Part shown: in pieces, positions 1-7,847 of the stretch
Numbering within the stretch: position 1 is the stretch's first letter
How the letters are laid out: every line of letters begins with the position of its first letter
Source: Acidobacteriota bacterium
Lineage (GTDB): Bacteria > Pseudomonadota > Alphaproteobacteria > Caulobacterales > Hyphomonadaceae
NCBI GenBank assembly: GCA_016712445.1
Contig: JADJRB010000001.1
Coordinates: 1,240,001-1,304,000 of the forward strand
Direction: 5' to 3'
Length of the DNA stretch: 64,000 nt
Notes under the pieces: generated by a model
Database searches by the model: none
Told to the model about the DNA's origin: nothing
The model's input: the letters and a program-made list of their open reading frames with translations, nothing else
Program-made: the position numbers and the translations under genes

Positions 1-353
1 CGGTGGCTGTGGCCTGGCTCACCTGGTTTGCCAACCAGCCGGGCGGGCGCTGGATGGGGGAGGGCGGAGCCGACGTGTTCCTGCTGATGGCCGCAGGGCC
101 GATCACGGCGGTGCCGCTGATCCTGTTCGCGCTGGCGGCCAAGCGGCTGAAACTCTCAACGGTCGGGATGATGCAGTATATCGGGCCGACCATCCAGTTC
201 CTGATCGCGCTCTTCGTTTTCAAGGAAGGCTTCAGCCCGCTACATGCCGTCGGCTTCGCCGGGATCTGGACGGCGCTGGTGATCTTTACCGCCGACAGTC
301 TGATGGGCGATGCGAAGGCGCGCCGCCTCGCGCGGACGGCCCGGCCGGCCTGA
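1..353 (+). CDS. rarD: RarD-family EamA permease, C-terminal part
   Basis: The 5' end lies outside the window; about 116 C-terminal residues remain. They are strongly hydrophobic, with about four membrane spans, and carry the 'MMQYIGPTIQFLIALFVFKE' block that is typical of the end of RarD proteins (inner-membrane drug/metabolite transporter superfamily). The visible frame is open from the window edge to the TGA at 351-353. The substrate is not known for most RarD proteins and nothing here defines it. It converges on the LysE-type gene. Confidence 0.8.
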   Translation, partial: VAVAWLTWFANQPGGRWMGEGGADVFLLMAAGPITAVPLILFALAAKRLKLSTVGMMQYIGPTIQFLIALFVFKEGFSPLHAVGFAGIWTALVIFTADSLMGDAKARRLARTARPA

Positions 354-415
354 GGCCACCCCAAAAAGAAACGGCGACGCCCGAAGGTGCCGCCGGAGAT
401 AGGGGTGTGCATGTG

Positions 416-431
416 AGATCAACGTTGATCT
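416..431. promoter_or_regulatory. Perfect 16-bp palindrome between convergent genes
   Basis: AGATCAACGTTGATCT reads identically on both strands. It has no loop and no following T-run, so it looks more like a protein-binding site than a terminator. It sits in the 113-bp gap between the stops of the rarD-like and LysE-like genes, where no promoter is needed by either gene. Confidence 0.4.
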
Positions 432-466
432 GAAATGGGCTTTGCAATGCCCGTGCCAGACCGGCG

Positions 467-1087
467 TCAGGCGCGCGGCGGCGTGAGGGCAAGCCAGATC
501 GCGATGCCCATGAGGAGGCCTGCGAACGTGAGCCGCGCGGCGAGCGAGGTGCGCCAGCCTTCGAGCCGTGTGCCAGCATGGCCCGCCACGAGGACGATAC
601 CGACGTGGACGAGCGTGGCGACGCTGAGATGGATCAGGCCGAGCACGAGGCTCTGCACCCAGACGGGCAGGCCGTGCGAGGGCGCGATGAACTGGTTGAT
701 CAGCAGGACATAGAAGGCGAGGGCCTTCGGGTTGAGGACATTGGCGACGAGGCCGCTCCGGAAACCATACGCGCCGCCGCGCTGGGCGAGCGATGCGGAG
801 CCGCCATCGGACCAGGCTTCCCAGGCAAGGTAGAGCATGAAGGCGATGCCGGCCCAATGTAGGGCGGTGTGGATGCTCGGCACCGAAATCAGAAGGGCGG
901 TGAGGCCGGTGACCGCGGCGACCAGCTGCACGCTGAGGCCGAGCGCGATGCCGGCGACCGCAGCGAAGCCGATCTTGTGGCCGTCGCGCAAGGTGAGCGC
1001 CGCGAGCCAGCCCATGTTGGGGCCAGGCGTCAGCTCGATGATCGCCACTGCGAGCAGGAAGGCCGGCCAGTCGAACCCGTCTGCCAT
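467..1087 (-). CDS. LysE/RhtB-family amino-acid exporter
   Basis: A 206-aa inner-membrane protein with about six predicted spans. The N-terminal 'ELTPGPNMGWL' block is the LysE/RhtB signature (PGPN), and total length matches the family. These proteins export amino acids or related small molecules by proton antiport; the substrate cannot be read from sequence. It begins 4 bp after the stop of the serine hydrolase, so the two are almost certainly one transcript in the order hydrolase then exporter. That suggests, without proving, removal of a product or toxic amino-acid-like compound. Confidence 0.85.
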   Translation of the reverse strand: MADGFDWPAFLLAVAIIELTPGPNMGWLAALTLRDGHKIGFAAVAGIALGLSVQLVAAVTGLTALLISVPSIHTALHWAGIAFMLYLAWEAWSDGGSASLAQRGGAYGFRSGLVANVLNPKALAFYVLLINQFIAPSHGLPVWVQSLVLGLIHLSVATLVHVGIVLVAGHAGTRLEGWRTSLAARLTFAGLLMGIAIWLALTPPRA

Positions 1088-1091
1088 CGGA

Positions 1092-2216
1092 TCAAAGGCA
1101 GCCGGCGACGGCTTCGACGAGGCGGACCGCGCGCGGATCGCCGATCAGCGTGTTCGACTGGCGGTTCATCACATAGGCGCAGGTGAGCGCGCGCGACGGC
1201 GAGGCGATGGCGAGCGAGCCGCCCCAGCCGCAATGGCCGAGACCGTCCTCGAAGGGGCCGAAGGACTTGTAGGTGTTGTGCATGATGCCGGCGCCGAAGC
1301 GCGTGGTCAGCGGCAGCACGAGGTCGGGACCGTCGACACGCGGGCGGGTCAGCGCCTCGAACGTGCCGGGACGGATGAGCCGGCGGCCGCCAAGCAGGCC
1401 GACATGGGCATAGGCATTGTACAGCGTTGCAACCGCCGAGGCCGTGCCATGTCCGTTGGCGGAGGGAATTTCGATCTGGCGCCAGATCGCGCCGCCGCGG
1501 TCGGGCGCAGCCCATTTGCTGACGAACGCGGCGCGGCGGGCGGGCGTGATCTCGCCCAGGTCGGCGAGGGATTTCGGGCGCAGGATTTCCGCGACCCGCG
1601 ACTGGTCCGCGTCCGGCGTGCCGATCTGGAAGTCAATGCCGAGTGGGCTGCAGATGTCTTCGCGCAGGATCGTGCCAAGGGTGCGGCCGGTGATGCGCCG
1701 GACAATCTCGCCGGTGAGGTAGCCCCAGGTCAGCGGATGGTAGCCATGCGCGGTGCCGGGCGGCCACATCGGGGCGAGCTCGGCGAGGGCGGCGGCGCAG
1801 GCGGGCGGGTCGAGCCAGAGCGCCGGGTCGATGGGCTCGGCAAAGCCCGGCAGACCGGCCTGGTGGCTGGCCACCTCGCCGATGGTGATGGCGTCTTTTC
1901 CGGCGGCGGCAAATTCCGGCCAGACTTCGGCGACCGGCGTTTCATAGCCTGCGGGCAGGTCTTCAACCGCCATCGCGAGCACCAGCGCGGCAATGCCCTT
2001 GGTGGTGGAGTAGACCGGCACGATGGTGCCCGCGTCCCATGGCCGGGTGCCCGCCCGGTCGGCCCAGCCGCCGACGAGGTCGATGATCACCTCGCCATCG
2101 AGAATGACGGAGAAGCCCGCGCCTTGTTCTTCGCCGCGCGCGAAATTGTCGGCGAAGGCGTCCTGCACGGCCTCGAAGCCGGGCGCGACGAAGCCGCTGA
2201 TCGGGGTATCTGGCAT
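1092..2216 (-). CDS. Serine hydrolase, class C beta-lactamase/EstB-like
   Basis: A 374-aa protein of the beta-lactamase-related (PF00144) family. The nucleophile motif SxxK is S70-T-T-K73 in 'VYSTTKG', and the second motif is the Tyr of 'YHPLTWGY' (Y159). A late 'HCGWGGS' segment fits the third active-site strand. No signal peptide is visible, so a cytoplasmic esterase of the EstB type is more likely than a true beta-lactamase. It is first in a two-gene operon with the LysE-like exporter and divergent from the CoA lyase, with a 94-bp intergenic region between them. Confidence 0.82.
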   Translation of the reverse strand: MPDTPISGFVAPGFEAVQDAFADNFARGEEQGAGFSVILDGEVIIDLVGGWADRAGTRPWDAGTIVPVYSTTKGIAALVLAMAVEDLPAGYETPVAEVWPEFAAAGKDAITIGEVASHQAGLPGFAEPIDPALWLDPPACAAALAELAPMWPPGTAHGYHPLTWGYLTGEIVRRITGRTLGTILREDICSPLGIDFQIGTPDADQSRVAEILRPKSLADLGEITPARRAAFVSKWAAPDRGGAIWRQIEIPSANGHGTASAVATLYNAYAHVGLLGGRRLIRPGTFEALTRPRVDGPDLVLPLTTRFGAGIMHNTYKSFGPFEDGLGHCGWGGSLAIASPSRALTCAYVMNRQSNTLIGDPRAVRLVEAVAGCL

Positions 2217-2310
2217 GCGCGTCTCCCACGTTCGGTCGCATTGATTTTGCGCCGGAAACAGGCCACCCCTTCGCCCCTGAAACCGACCCCGTCAAGGAGG
2301 CCTGCCGCCC

Positions 2311-3189
2311 ATGTCCATCGCACACCGCCCGCGCCGTTCCTGTCTCTACATGCCGGGCGCCAATGCGCGCGCGCTGGAAAAGGCCCGCGACCTGCCGGCC
2401 GATACGCTGATCCTCGACCTTGAAGATGCCGTCGCCCCCGATGCCAAGGGCGAGGCGCGCGAGGCGATCCGCGCGGCGCTGACGGCGGGCGGCTATGGCC
2501 AGCGCGAACTGGTCGTGCGGATGAACGGGCTCGATACGGACTGGGGCAATGCGGACCTCTATATGGCAGCGACGTCCGGCGCGGCCGCCGTGCTGGCGCC
2601 AAAGGTGACGAGCGCCGAGGACATCCGCCGGCTCGATGCGGCGATCACGCAGGCCGGTGGCCGGCAGGGCTTTGCGCTCTGGGTGATGATCGAGATGCCG
2701 TTGGCGATCCTCAACATCCAGGAGATCGCCGCTGCGGCGCGCGGCACGCGGCTGACGACGTTCGTGATGGGCACCAATGATCTCGCGAAGGAATACCGTG
2801 CCCGGATGACCCCGGACCGGCTCGCCTTCCAGACGGCGCTGCAGCTGTCGGTGGCGGCGGCGCGCGCCTACGGGATCACGGCCATTGACGGGGTGTATAA
2901 CGACATCAAGAACGAGGACGGCTTCCGCAATGAATGCGAGCAGGGCCGCGACCTCGGCTTCGACGGCAAGACGCTGATCCACCCCTCGCAGCTGGAAGAC
3001 TGCAACCGCATCTTCGCGCCGAGCCCGCATGACGTGGAACAGGCGAAGGCGGTGATCGAGGCGTTTGCCGATCCGGCGAATGCGGGCAAGGGCGTGCTGA
3101 AGGTCAACGGCAAGATGACGGAGCTGCTGCACCTCGACGAGGCACGCCGGACTGTCGCGATGGATGATGCGATCAAGGCGATGGGTTAG
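2311..3189 (+). CDS. HpcH/HpaI-CitE family CoA-ester lyase or thioesterase (malyl-CoA type)
   Basis: A 292-aa TIM-barrel protein with 'LILDLEDAVAPDAK' (metal/substrate site), 'WVMIEMPLAI', 'MGTNDLAKE' and 'GFDGKTLIHPSQ', all hallmarks of the citrate-lyase-beta/malyl-CoA lyase family. Members cleave (S)-malyl-CoA or beta-methylmalyl-CoA, or hydrolyse malyl-CoA. A double-hotdog gene resembling mesaconyl-CoA hydratase lies 2.8 kb downstream on the same strand, which hints at the ethylmalonyl-CoA/methylaspartate branch. Start supported by AAGGAGG at 2294-2300, 10 nt before ATG. Lyase versus thioesterase cannot be decided here. Confidence 0.8.
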   Translation: MSIAHRPRRSCLYMPGANARALEKARDLPADTLILDLEDAVAPDAKGEAREAIRAALTAGGYGQRELVVRMNGLDTDWGNADLYMAATSGAAAVLAPKVTSAEDIRRLDAAITQAGGRQGFALWVMIEMPLAILNIQEIAAAARGTRLTTFVMGTNDLAKEYRARMTPDRLAFQTALQLSVAAARAYGITAIDGVYNDIKNEDGFRNECEQGRDLGFDGKTLIHPSQLEDCNRIFAPSPHDVEQAKAVIEAFADPANAGKGVLKVNGKMTELLHLDEARRTVAMDDAIKAMG

Positions 3190-3326
3190 GCCTGAACTTT
3201 CTTTGAACCCCGCCTCCCCGAACGGAGAGTGAGCTTTCAGCCTGAAGCTCGACAGCTCTGAATTGCTGCATCGATTCGCGCGCCTTGGTATGGTAACGCT
3301 CAGTGCAGTGGTGTGGGAAATTTGCC

Positions 3327-4988
3327 GTGAGCGATCAAGGCGCGAAAATATTCGTATCTTACTCGCGCGCTGACAGCGGGTTCGCGCAGGAACTGGTTTC
3401 GGGCATCGAAGCCTGCGGATTCGATGCTTTCATCGACAAGGCGGATATTGCGCATGGCGAGGCCTGGCAGAGCCGGCTTGGCGACCTGATCAACCGTGCG
3501 GACACCATTGTCTGGGTAGTCAGCCCAGAAAGCCTCTCTTCCGAGATCGTGGCATGGGAGCTCGACACAGCGGCGAAAGCATCCAAGCGGATCGTGCCAG
3601 TCAGCTACACAACGCTCGACATGTCTCTTGTGCCGGTAGATCTCCGCAGGCTGAACTTCTGCTTGTTTTTGAATCGGCCGTTTGGCGACGCGCTCAAGGA
3701 CCTTGCTCTCGCCCTACGAACGGACGTTGGCTGGCTGCGCGAGCATACGCGGGTGGCCGATCTCGCGCGTCGCTGGGACGAGCTAGGCCGGACGGATGAT
3801 CTCCTGCTTCGTGGCAAGGAACTGGACGCAGTGCGCCAGTGGTCATCGGCGCGTCCAATCCACGCTCCTCCGCTCACGGACATTCAGGCGGGCCTGATTG
3901 CGGCCAGTAATCGCGCGCAGGAGGATGCGGATCGTAATGCGAAGCGGCGAGGAAGGCGTGCGGCGCTGATCTCTGGTGCGGTTGCGATCATGATGACAGG
4001 ACTCGCTGGGGTAAGTGTGTTTCAGATGCTGAAGGCTAGGGAAGCCAATGTGGAGCTGACGACAGCACAGAAGTCGCTTGTTTTGAACAACGAAGTCTTG
4101 GAGCGAACGGCTTCGGAAAAGGAACAAGCCAACAAAGAGCTTAGGCAGATCAATGCCACCCTTGCATCAGGCGTTCCCCTTGCTATCCGGGTGTTGGGTC
4201 GAGACCACACTATGAATGTCGGTGATCGCTGGACAGGATTTGCTGTAAAGAGTCTGCAGGGAATCGTTCGGATTGAGCAAGCGCCCAATGAATTTGGGCA
4301 ACGTTCAATGGTCGGATCAGGGTTCGTTTTGGACGGAGGATCTTTAGTACCCGATTGGCAGGGTAGGTGGGTCATTGTTACTGCCGCATTCAATATCGAT
4401 CCGAGATTCGGTATTGCCGCTACTGATCCATACGCCACGGTGGTTTGCCTGAAAGAGGCAGAAGTTGAAGAAGAGTGTGCCTCTGCGCCCTTGGGGGAGG
4501 CGCTTTTTCTGAGTTCCATACCGACTGGCCCGGCAGTGTTTGAAGTTCCCGATGCATTAACAGACCAAATTTTACCGCTTGAGGGGGTCGACTCAGCAGA
4601 GTTTGATAGGTCATTTGTGAAAACGTTGCCGCAAATTGCGGATGGTCGAGTTCTCGACGATTCGGGCGGGCAAAGGTTTCCTCGCCTAACGTTGTCTTTC
4701 GGATTTCCCCAAGGAAGAAACGCCGAACTAATTCTGATGGAGGTCTTAGGTTTCGGCGACATTGGCAATGGCGATCGCGCCATCTGGACAGCAAAGGGCT
4801 CAGAGCCAGGGCTATCGGGAGCGCCTGTCTTCAATACACGAAATTTCAATGTGGTCGGAATGCATGTTCGTGTCGGCGAGCTTGGCGGTGAGAGATACTC
4901 TGGTGCAACTTGGATTGGCGATATCATTACCGATATCCAAACCGGCTATAGTGTCCCTCCATATGATAGGAGTGACGCCGACAACTGA
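3327..4988 (+). CDS. TIR-transmembrane-pseudotrypsin protein (TIR1)
   Basis: GTG start chosen for GGGAA about 6 nt upstream; an in-frame GTG at 3303 lacks a ribosome site. The 553-aa product has a TIR domain (about 6-130; 'IFVSYSRADSGF'; candidate catalytic Glu78 in 'VAWELD'), a conserved linker ('WLREHTRVADLARRWDELG', 'LLLRGKELD'), basic residues, one membrane span (about 212-232), a heptad-like segment, and a trypsin-fold domain (about 305-545). The protease serine survives (Ser497 in 'GLSGAPVF'), but the 'TAAH' position reads TAAF (Phe355), so the histidine appears lost. Predicted topology: TIR in the cytoplasm, C-terminal domain outside. The 3' half is AT-richer than its neighbours (one line at 4381 counts 53% GC). 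Paralogue of the gene at 57765. Confidence 0.82.
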   Translation: MSDQGAKIFVSYSRADSGFAQELVSGIEACGFDAFIDKADIAHGEAWQSRLGDLINRADTIVWVVSPESLSSEIVAWELDTAAKASKRIVPVSYTTLDMSLVPVDLRRLNFCLFLNRPFGDALKDLALALRTDVGWLREHTRVADLARRWDELGRTDDLLLRGKELDAVRQWSSARPIHAPPLTDIQAGLIAASNRAQEDADRNAKRRGRRAALISGAVAIMMTGLAGVSVFQMLKAREANVELTTAQKSLVLNNEVLERTASEKEQANKELRQINATLASGVPLAIRVLGRDHTMNVGDRWTGFAVKSLQGIVRIEQAPNEFGQRSMVGSGFVLDGGSLVPDWQGRWVIVTAAFNIDPRFGIAATDPYATVVCLKEAEVEEECASAPLGEALFLSSIPTGPAVFEVPDALTDQILPLEGVDSAEFDRSFVKTLPQIADGRVLDDSGGQRFPRLTLSFGFPQGRNAELILMEVLGFGDIGNGDRAIWTAKGSEPGLSGAPVFNTRNFNVVGMHVRVGELGGERYSGATWIGDIITDIQTGYSVPPYDRSDADN

Positions 4989-5217
4989 TCTAGTTTACTG
5001 CTGAGTGATGGAACGATCATGTCCACGCTTGGCGGAAATCCCTGAAGCGGTATTGGCGACACCGAAAGTCTTGTGCTGGAAGTGAAACACGGTCCGTTTG
5101 TTCTTGGAAGGCGTGGTTCCGCTTGGTAGATGGAATCGGGGGGCTTTCTTGGGGGCGCTGGACTCGACACGCCGCGCTTCGCCCCTAACTCCTTACCCGC
5201 AAACTCAGGAGCTCCAT

Positions 5218-5565
5218 ATGACCTACATCCTCATCCACAATCCCGGTTGCGGGTCGTCCAAGAAGGGGCTGGAGCTGCTCGAGTCGAAGGGGGTGAAGGT
5301 CGAGGTGCGCAAGTACATGAGCGCGGCCGAGCGGCTGTCGGTGGCGGAGCTCAAGGACATCGCGAAGAAGATGGGCGCGAAATCGCCGCGTGCGTTCCTG
5401 CGGGCGAAGGATGCCGAGGCGGCGGGGCTTTCCGAAACCGCCGGCGACGAGCAGGTCTATGCGGCCATGGCGGAAAACCCGAAGCTGATCCAGCGGCCGA
5501 TCGGTATCAAGGGCGGCAAGGCGGTGCTGGGCCGGCCGAATGAGAAGTTGCTGGAGATCGTCTAG
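5218..5565 (+). CDS. ArsC/Spx-family thioredoxin-fold reductase-like protein
   Basis: A 115-aa protein with the N-terminal beta-strand and 'HNPGCGSSKKGLELL' loop of the ArsC (PF03960) family, the central 'MGAKSPRAFLRAK' segment, and the C-terminal 'NPKLIQRPIGIKGGKAVLGRP' block that corresponds to the anion-binding region. A single active-site Cys is present in the loop. Classical arsenate reductases use CX5R; this is a divergent member, and a general thiol-redox role is equally possible. The ATG at 5218 has AGGAG 6 nt upstream. No arsenic genes are nearby. Confidence 0.82.
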   Translation: MTYILIHNPGCGSSKKGLELLESKGVKVEVRKYMSAAERLSVAELKDIAKKMGAKSPRAFLRAKDAEAAGLSETAGDEQVYAAMAENPKLIQRPIGIKGGKAVLGRPNEKLLEIV

Positions 5566-5619
5566 CGCCGCCGGCTGCGGCGGCCCGGGTTGCAAGGTCG
5601 GCCGCCCTCACCCCCCCAA

Positions 5620-5643
5620 CCCCCTCTCTCGCAGGAGAGGGGG
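5620..5643. repeat. CCCCCTCTC hairpin, interspersed-repeat-like
   Basis: A perfect 9-bp stem (CCCCCTCTC at 5620-5628, GAGAGGGGG at 5635-5643) with a 6-nt loop, preceded by a C-rich run and followed by CTTT. It could end the ArsC-like transcript. Its C-rich lead and its resemblance to the element between hisH and hisA suggest a dispersed extragenic repeat. Confidence 0.5.
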
Positions 5644-5714
5644 CTTTGAAGATCGATCAAATTTCATCGATTGGCTGAAGCCGGTATTCGCCATCTTCTG
5701 GCATACGGGCGTCC

Positions 5715-5984
5715 ATGTTGACGCTTGCACTCCTCCTTGCCGGCCTGTTGCTCGCCTTTTCGGCGTTCGCGGCCTTTGGCGTGCCCTACCTCGTGATGGG
5801 GCCGCGGGCGTTCGAGGAATTTGCGGAGCGGCCGGACCTGCAGGCGCTGGTGGCCGGGTTCGGCGCGGCCCTGGTGCTGGCGGCATCGCTGCCCTTTGCC
5901 GCAACCGCCTTGATTTCTGCCGGTCCGCAGATGCAGGTGTTCGCCGAGACACTTCTGGGCGTTCCGGATCGCGTCTGGGCCTGA
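5715..5984 (+). CDS. Small hydrophobic protein of unknown function
   Basis: An 89-aa protein with two strongly hydrophobic segments (about residues 1-24 and 45-70) separated by a short charged stretch containing 'EEFAERPDL'. This predicts a two-span inner-membrane protein or a cleaved export signal plus one span. I do not recognise the family. It lies 40 bp upstream of the hotdog dehydratase on the same strand and is probably cotranscribed with it. Codon use resembles its neighbours, but without homologues it remains a moderate call. Confidence 0.5.
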   Translation: MLTLALLLAGLLLAFSAFAAFGVPYLVMGPRAFEEFAERPDLQALVAGFGAALVLAASLPFAATALISAGPQMQVFAETLLGVPDRVWA

Positions 5985-6024
5985 CGCCCGGCGCCGCCGC
6001 GCGCCCTCGCACGAGGACGCGCAC

Positions 6025-7077
6025 ATGACCGGCACGACGAAATCCAATCCCGGCAACTATTTCGAAGACTTCAAGCCGGGCGACACGCTGATCCATCCGA
6101 CGCCGCAGACCCTGACCGAGGGCGACATCGCGCTCTACCGGGCGCTGACCGGCAACCGGTACGCGCAATACTCCTCCGCCGAATTCGCCAAGGCCGCCGG
6201 CCTGCCGGGCCTCTGCGTCGATCCGCTGCATGCCTTCCATGTCGTGTTCGGCAAGACGGTGCCGGACATCTCGCTGAATGCGGTGGCGAACCTCGGCTAT
6301 GCCGACGGGCGCATCCACCGCGCCGTGATGCCAGGCGATACGTTGCGCGCCGAGAGCCAGGTGATCGGCGTCAAGGAGAACTCCAACGGCAAGACCGGGG
6401 TCGTCTGGGTGCGGACGAAAGGCGTGAACCAGCGCAGCGAAGAGGTGATGTCCTATGTGCGCTGGGTGATGGTCAACAAGCGCGATGCCGCCTCGCCGGC
6501 GCCGCCTGAAGTGGTGCCGGACCTGCCGCCGGCGGTCTCGGCAGCGGACCTCACGGGCTTTCCGGAAATGAAGAGCTGGCCCTTCGCCCAGGCCGGCAGC
6601 CGGCATGTGTATGAGGATTACAGCGTCGGCGAGAAGATCAACCATGTCGACGGCATGACGGTGGAAGAGGCTGAGCACCAGATTGCGACACGGCTCTACC
6701 AGAACACGGCGAAGGTGCATTTCGACGCGCATGGCCAGAAGGCGAGCCGGTTCGGCAAGCGGCTGATCTATGGCGGTGTCGTGATCTCGATTGCGCGTTC
6801 GCTGGCGTTCAACGGGCTTGAGAATGCCGGACAGATCCTGGCCATCAATGCGGGCACGCATGTCTCGCCGCTGTTCGCGGGCGACACGGTCTATGCCTGG
6901 AGCGAAGTGCTCGGCAAGGCGGAGCTGTCGGAGACGGCCGGCGCGTTGCGCCTGCGTCTTGTGGCGGTGAAGGACCAGGACCCGGGCGCCTTTGCCTACA
7001 AGGACGTTTCCGGCAAGCATGCCGAAGGCGTGCTGCTGGATTTCGACTACTGGGCCGCCATTCCGCGCGCCCGCTAG
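6025..7077 (+). CDS. mch: MaoC-like double-hotdog dehydratase, probable mesaconyl-CoA hydratase
   Basis: A 350-aa protein made of two tandem MaoC/hotdog units (about 1-160 and 185-345). The start 'NYFEDFKPGDTLIHP' and the second-unit 'HFDAHGQKASRFGKRLIYGG' closely resemble mesaconyl-CoA (beta-methylmalyl-CoA) hydratase, which is of the same length and interconverts mesaconyl-CoA and beta-methylmalyl-CoA in the ethylmalonyl-CoA pathway. The CitE/malyl-CoA-lyase-type gene 2.8 kb upstream supports this; in Rhodobacter such genes cluster (from memory). The rest of the pathway is not in the window. Its TAG stop interlocks with that of the opposing HxlR gene in CTAG. Confidence 0.7.
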   Translation: MTGTTKSNPGNYFEDFKPGDTLIHPTPQTLTEGDIALYRALTGNRYAQYSSAEFAKAAGLPGLCVDPLHAFHVVFGKTVPDISLNAVANLGYADGRIHRAVMPGDTLRAESQVIGVKENSNGKTGVVWVRTKGVNQRSEEVMSYVRWVMVNKRDAASPAPPEVVPDLPPAVSAADLTGFPEMKSWPFAQAGSRHVYEDYSVGEKINHVDGMTVEEAEHQIATRLYQNTAKVHFDAHGQKASRFGKRLIYGGVVISIARSLAFNGLENAGQILAINAGTHVSPLFAGDTVYAWSEVLGKAELSETAGALRLRLVAVKDQDPGAFAYKDVSGKHAEGVLLDFDYWAAIPRAR

Positions 7078-7442
7078 GCGGGCCGGTGCTCTGCCCAGAG
7101 CAGGAGTGCGTCGAGGGCAGGGCAGAGCTTCTCACCCCAGGGCGTCAGGCCGTACTCGACCTTTGGCGGGACCTGCGGGTGAACAATCCTGCGCACGATG
7201 CCGTCGGCCTCGAGCTTGCGCAGCTGCTGGATCAGCATCTTCTGGGAGATGGCTGGAATGGCCCGCTCGAGATCCGAGAACCGCATGAGATCTCCTGGGA
7301 AGAGATGGAAAAGAATGGTCATCTTCCAGCGGCCCTCCAGAAGCTGAAGGGCACCTTCGACACCGTCGGCGGCGGTTTCTGCTGTATAATCAGGGCGCCC
7401 ACCTTCAGGTAAGTACCCTACTTTTTCGTCCGTACTTGTCAT
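7074..7442 (-). CDS. HxlR-family transcriptional regulator
   Basis: A 122-aa winged-helix protein. 'LLEGRWKMTILFHLFPGDLRF'-like spacing, 'RFSDLERAIPAISQKMLIQQLRKLEADGIV' split around the recognition helix, and the wing 'PPKVEYGLTPWG' are the HxlR (PF01638) pattern. HxlR proteins often sense redox or electrophiles and control a divergent gene. Here the divergent partner is the NTF2-like/SDR pair starting at 7518, across a 75-bp AT-rich gap (7443-7517), so that pair is the likely target. There is no conserved N-terminal Cys, so redox sensing is not evident. Confidence 0.87.
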   Translation of the reverse strand: MTSTDEKVGYLPEGGRPDYTAETAADGVEGALQLLEGRWKMTILFHLFPGDLMRFSDLERAIPAISQKMLIQQLRKLEADGIVRRIVHPQVPPKVEYGLTPWGEKLCPALDALLLWAEHRPA

Positions 7443-7517
7443 TTAATATGGCTACTTCGATATCGTCTGTCTTGCAAGGCGTCTTACTCCCAAGGCGCCC
7501 CGATGGAGGCCGATCCG

Positions 7518-7847
7518 ATGCCCGATACGATGCCCATTCCTGTCAGCCGCTACTTTGATGCTGAGCGTCATGACGATACGCGCAGGCTTGCTGATTTCTT
7601 TGCGCCTGACGCCGCCGTGAAAGATGAAGGCCACACGCATCACGGCCTTGAAGCGATTGCTGCGTGGAAGCGCGCGAGCAAGGCGGCGAACAAGTATGAG
7701 GTGACGCCGGTATGGTCAGAGAACGTCTGTACACAGATGGTTGTGACAGGCCGCGTTGAAGGAGACTTTCCCGGTAGTCCGGTGATGCTGCGCTACACGT
7801 TCACGCTCGCCGGAGATCGCATCTCCGCGCTGGAGATTGGCTCATGA
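7518..7847 (+). CDS. NTF2-like/SnoaL-type small protein
   Basis: A 109-aa protein with the compact cone fold pattern of NTF2-like proteins: 'RYFDAERHDDTRRLADFF' helix, 'DAAVKDEGHTHHGLEAI' loop, then strands ending 'LRYTFTLAGDRISALEIGS'. The start at 7518 is preferred over the in-frame ATG at 7503 because GGAGG (7505-7509) sits 8 nt before it. The stop overlaps the SDR start by ATGA, so the pair is translationally coupled. Family members are ligand-binding or isomerase-like; no specific activity can be assigned. Confidence 0.75.
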   Translation: MPDTMPIPVSRYFDAERHDDTRRLADFFAPDAAVKDEGHTHHGLEAIAAWKRASKAANKYEVTPVWSENVCTQMVVTGRVEGDFPGSPVMLRYTFTLAGDRISALEIGS

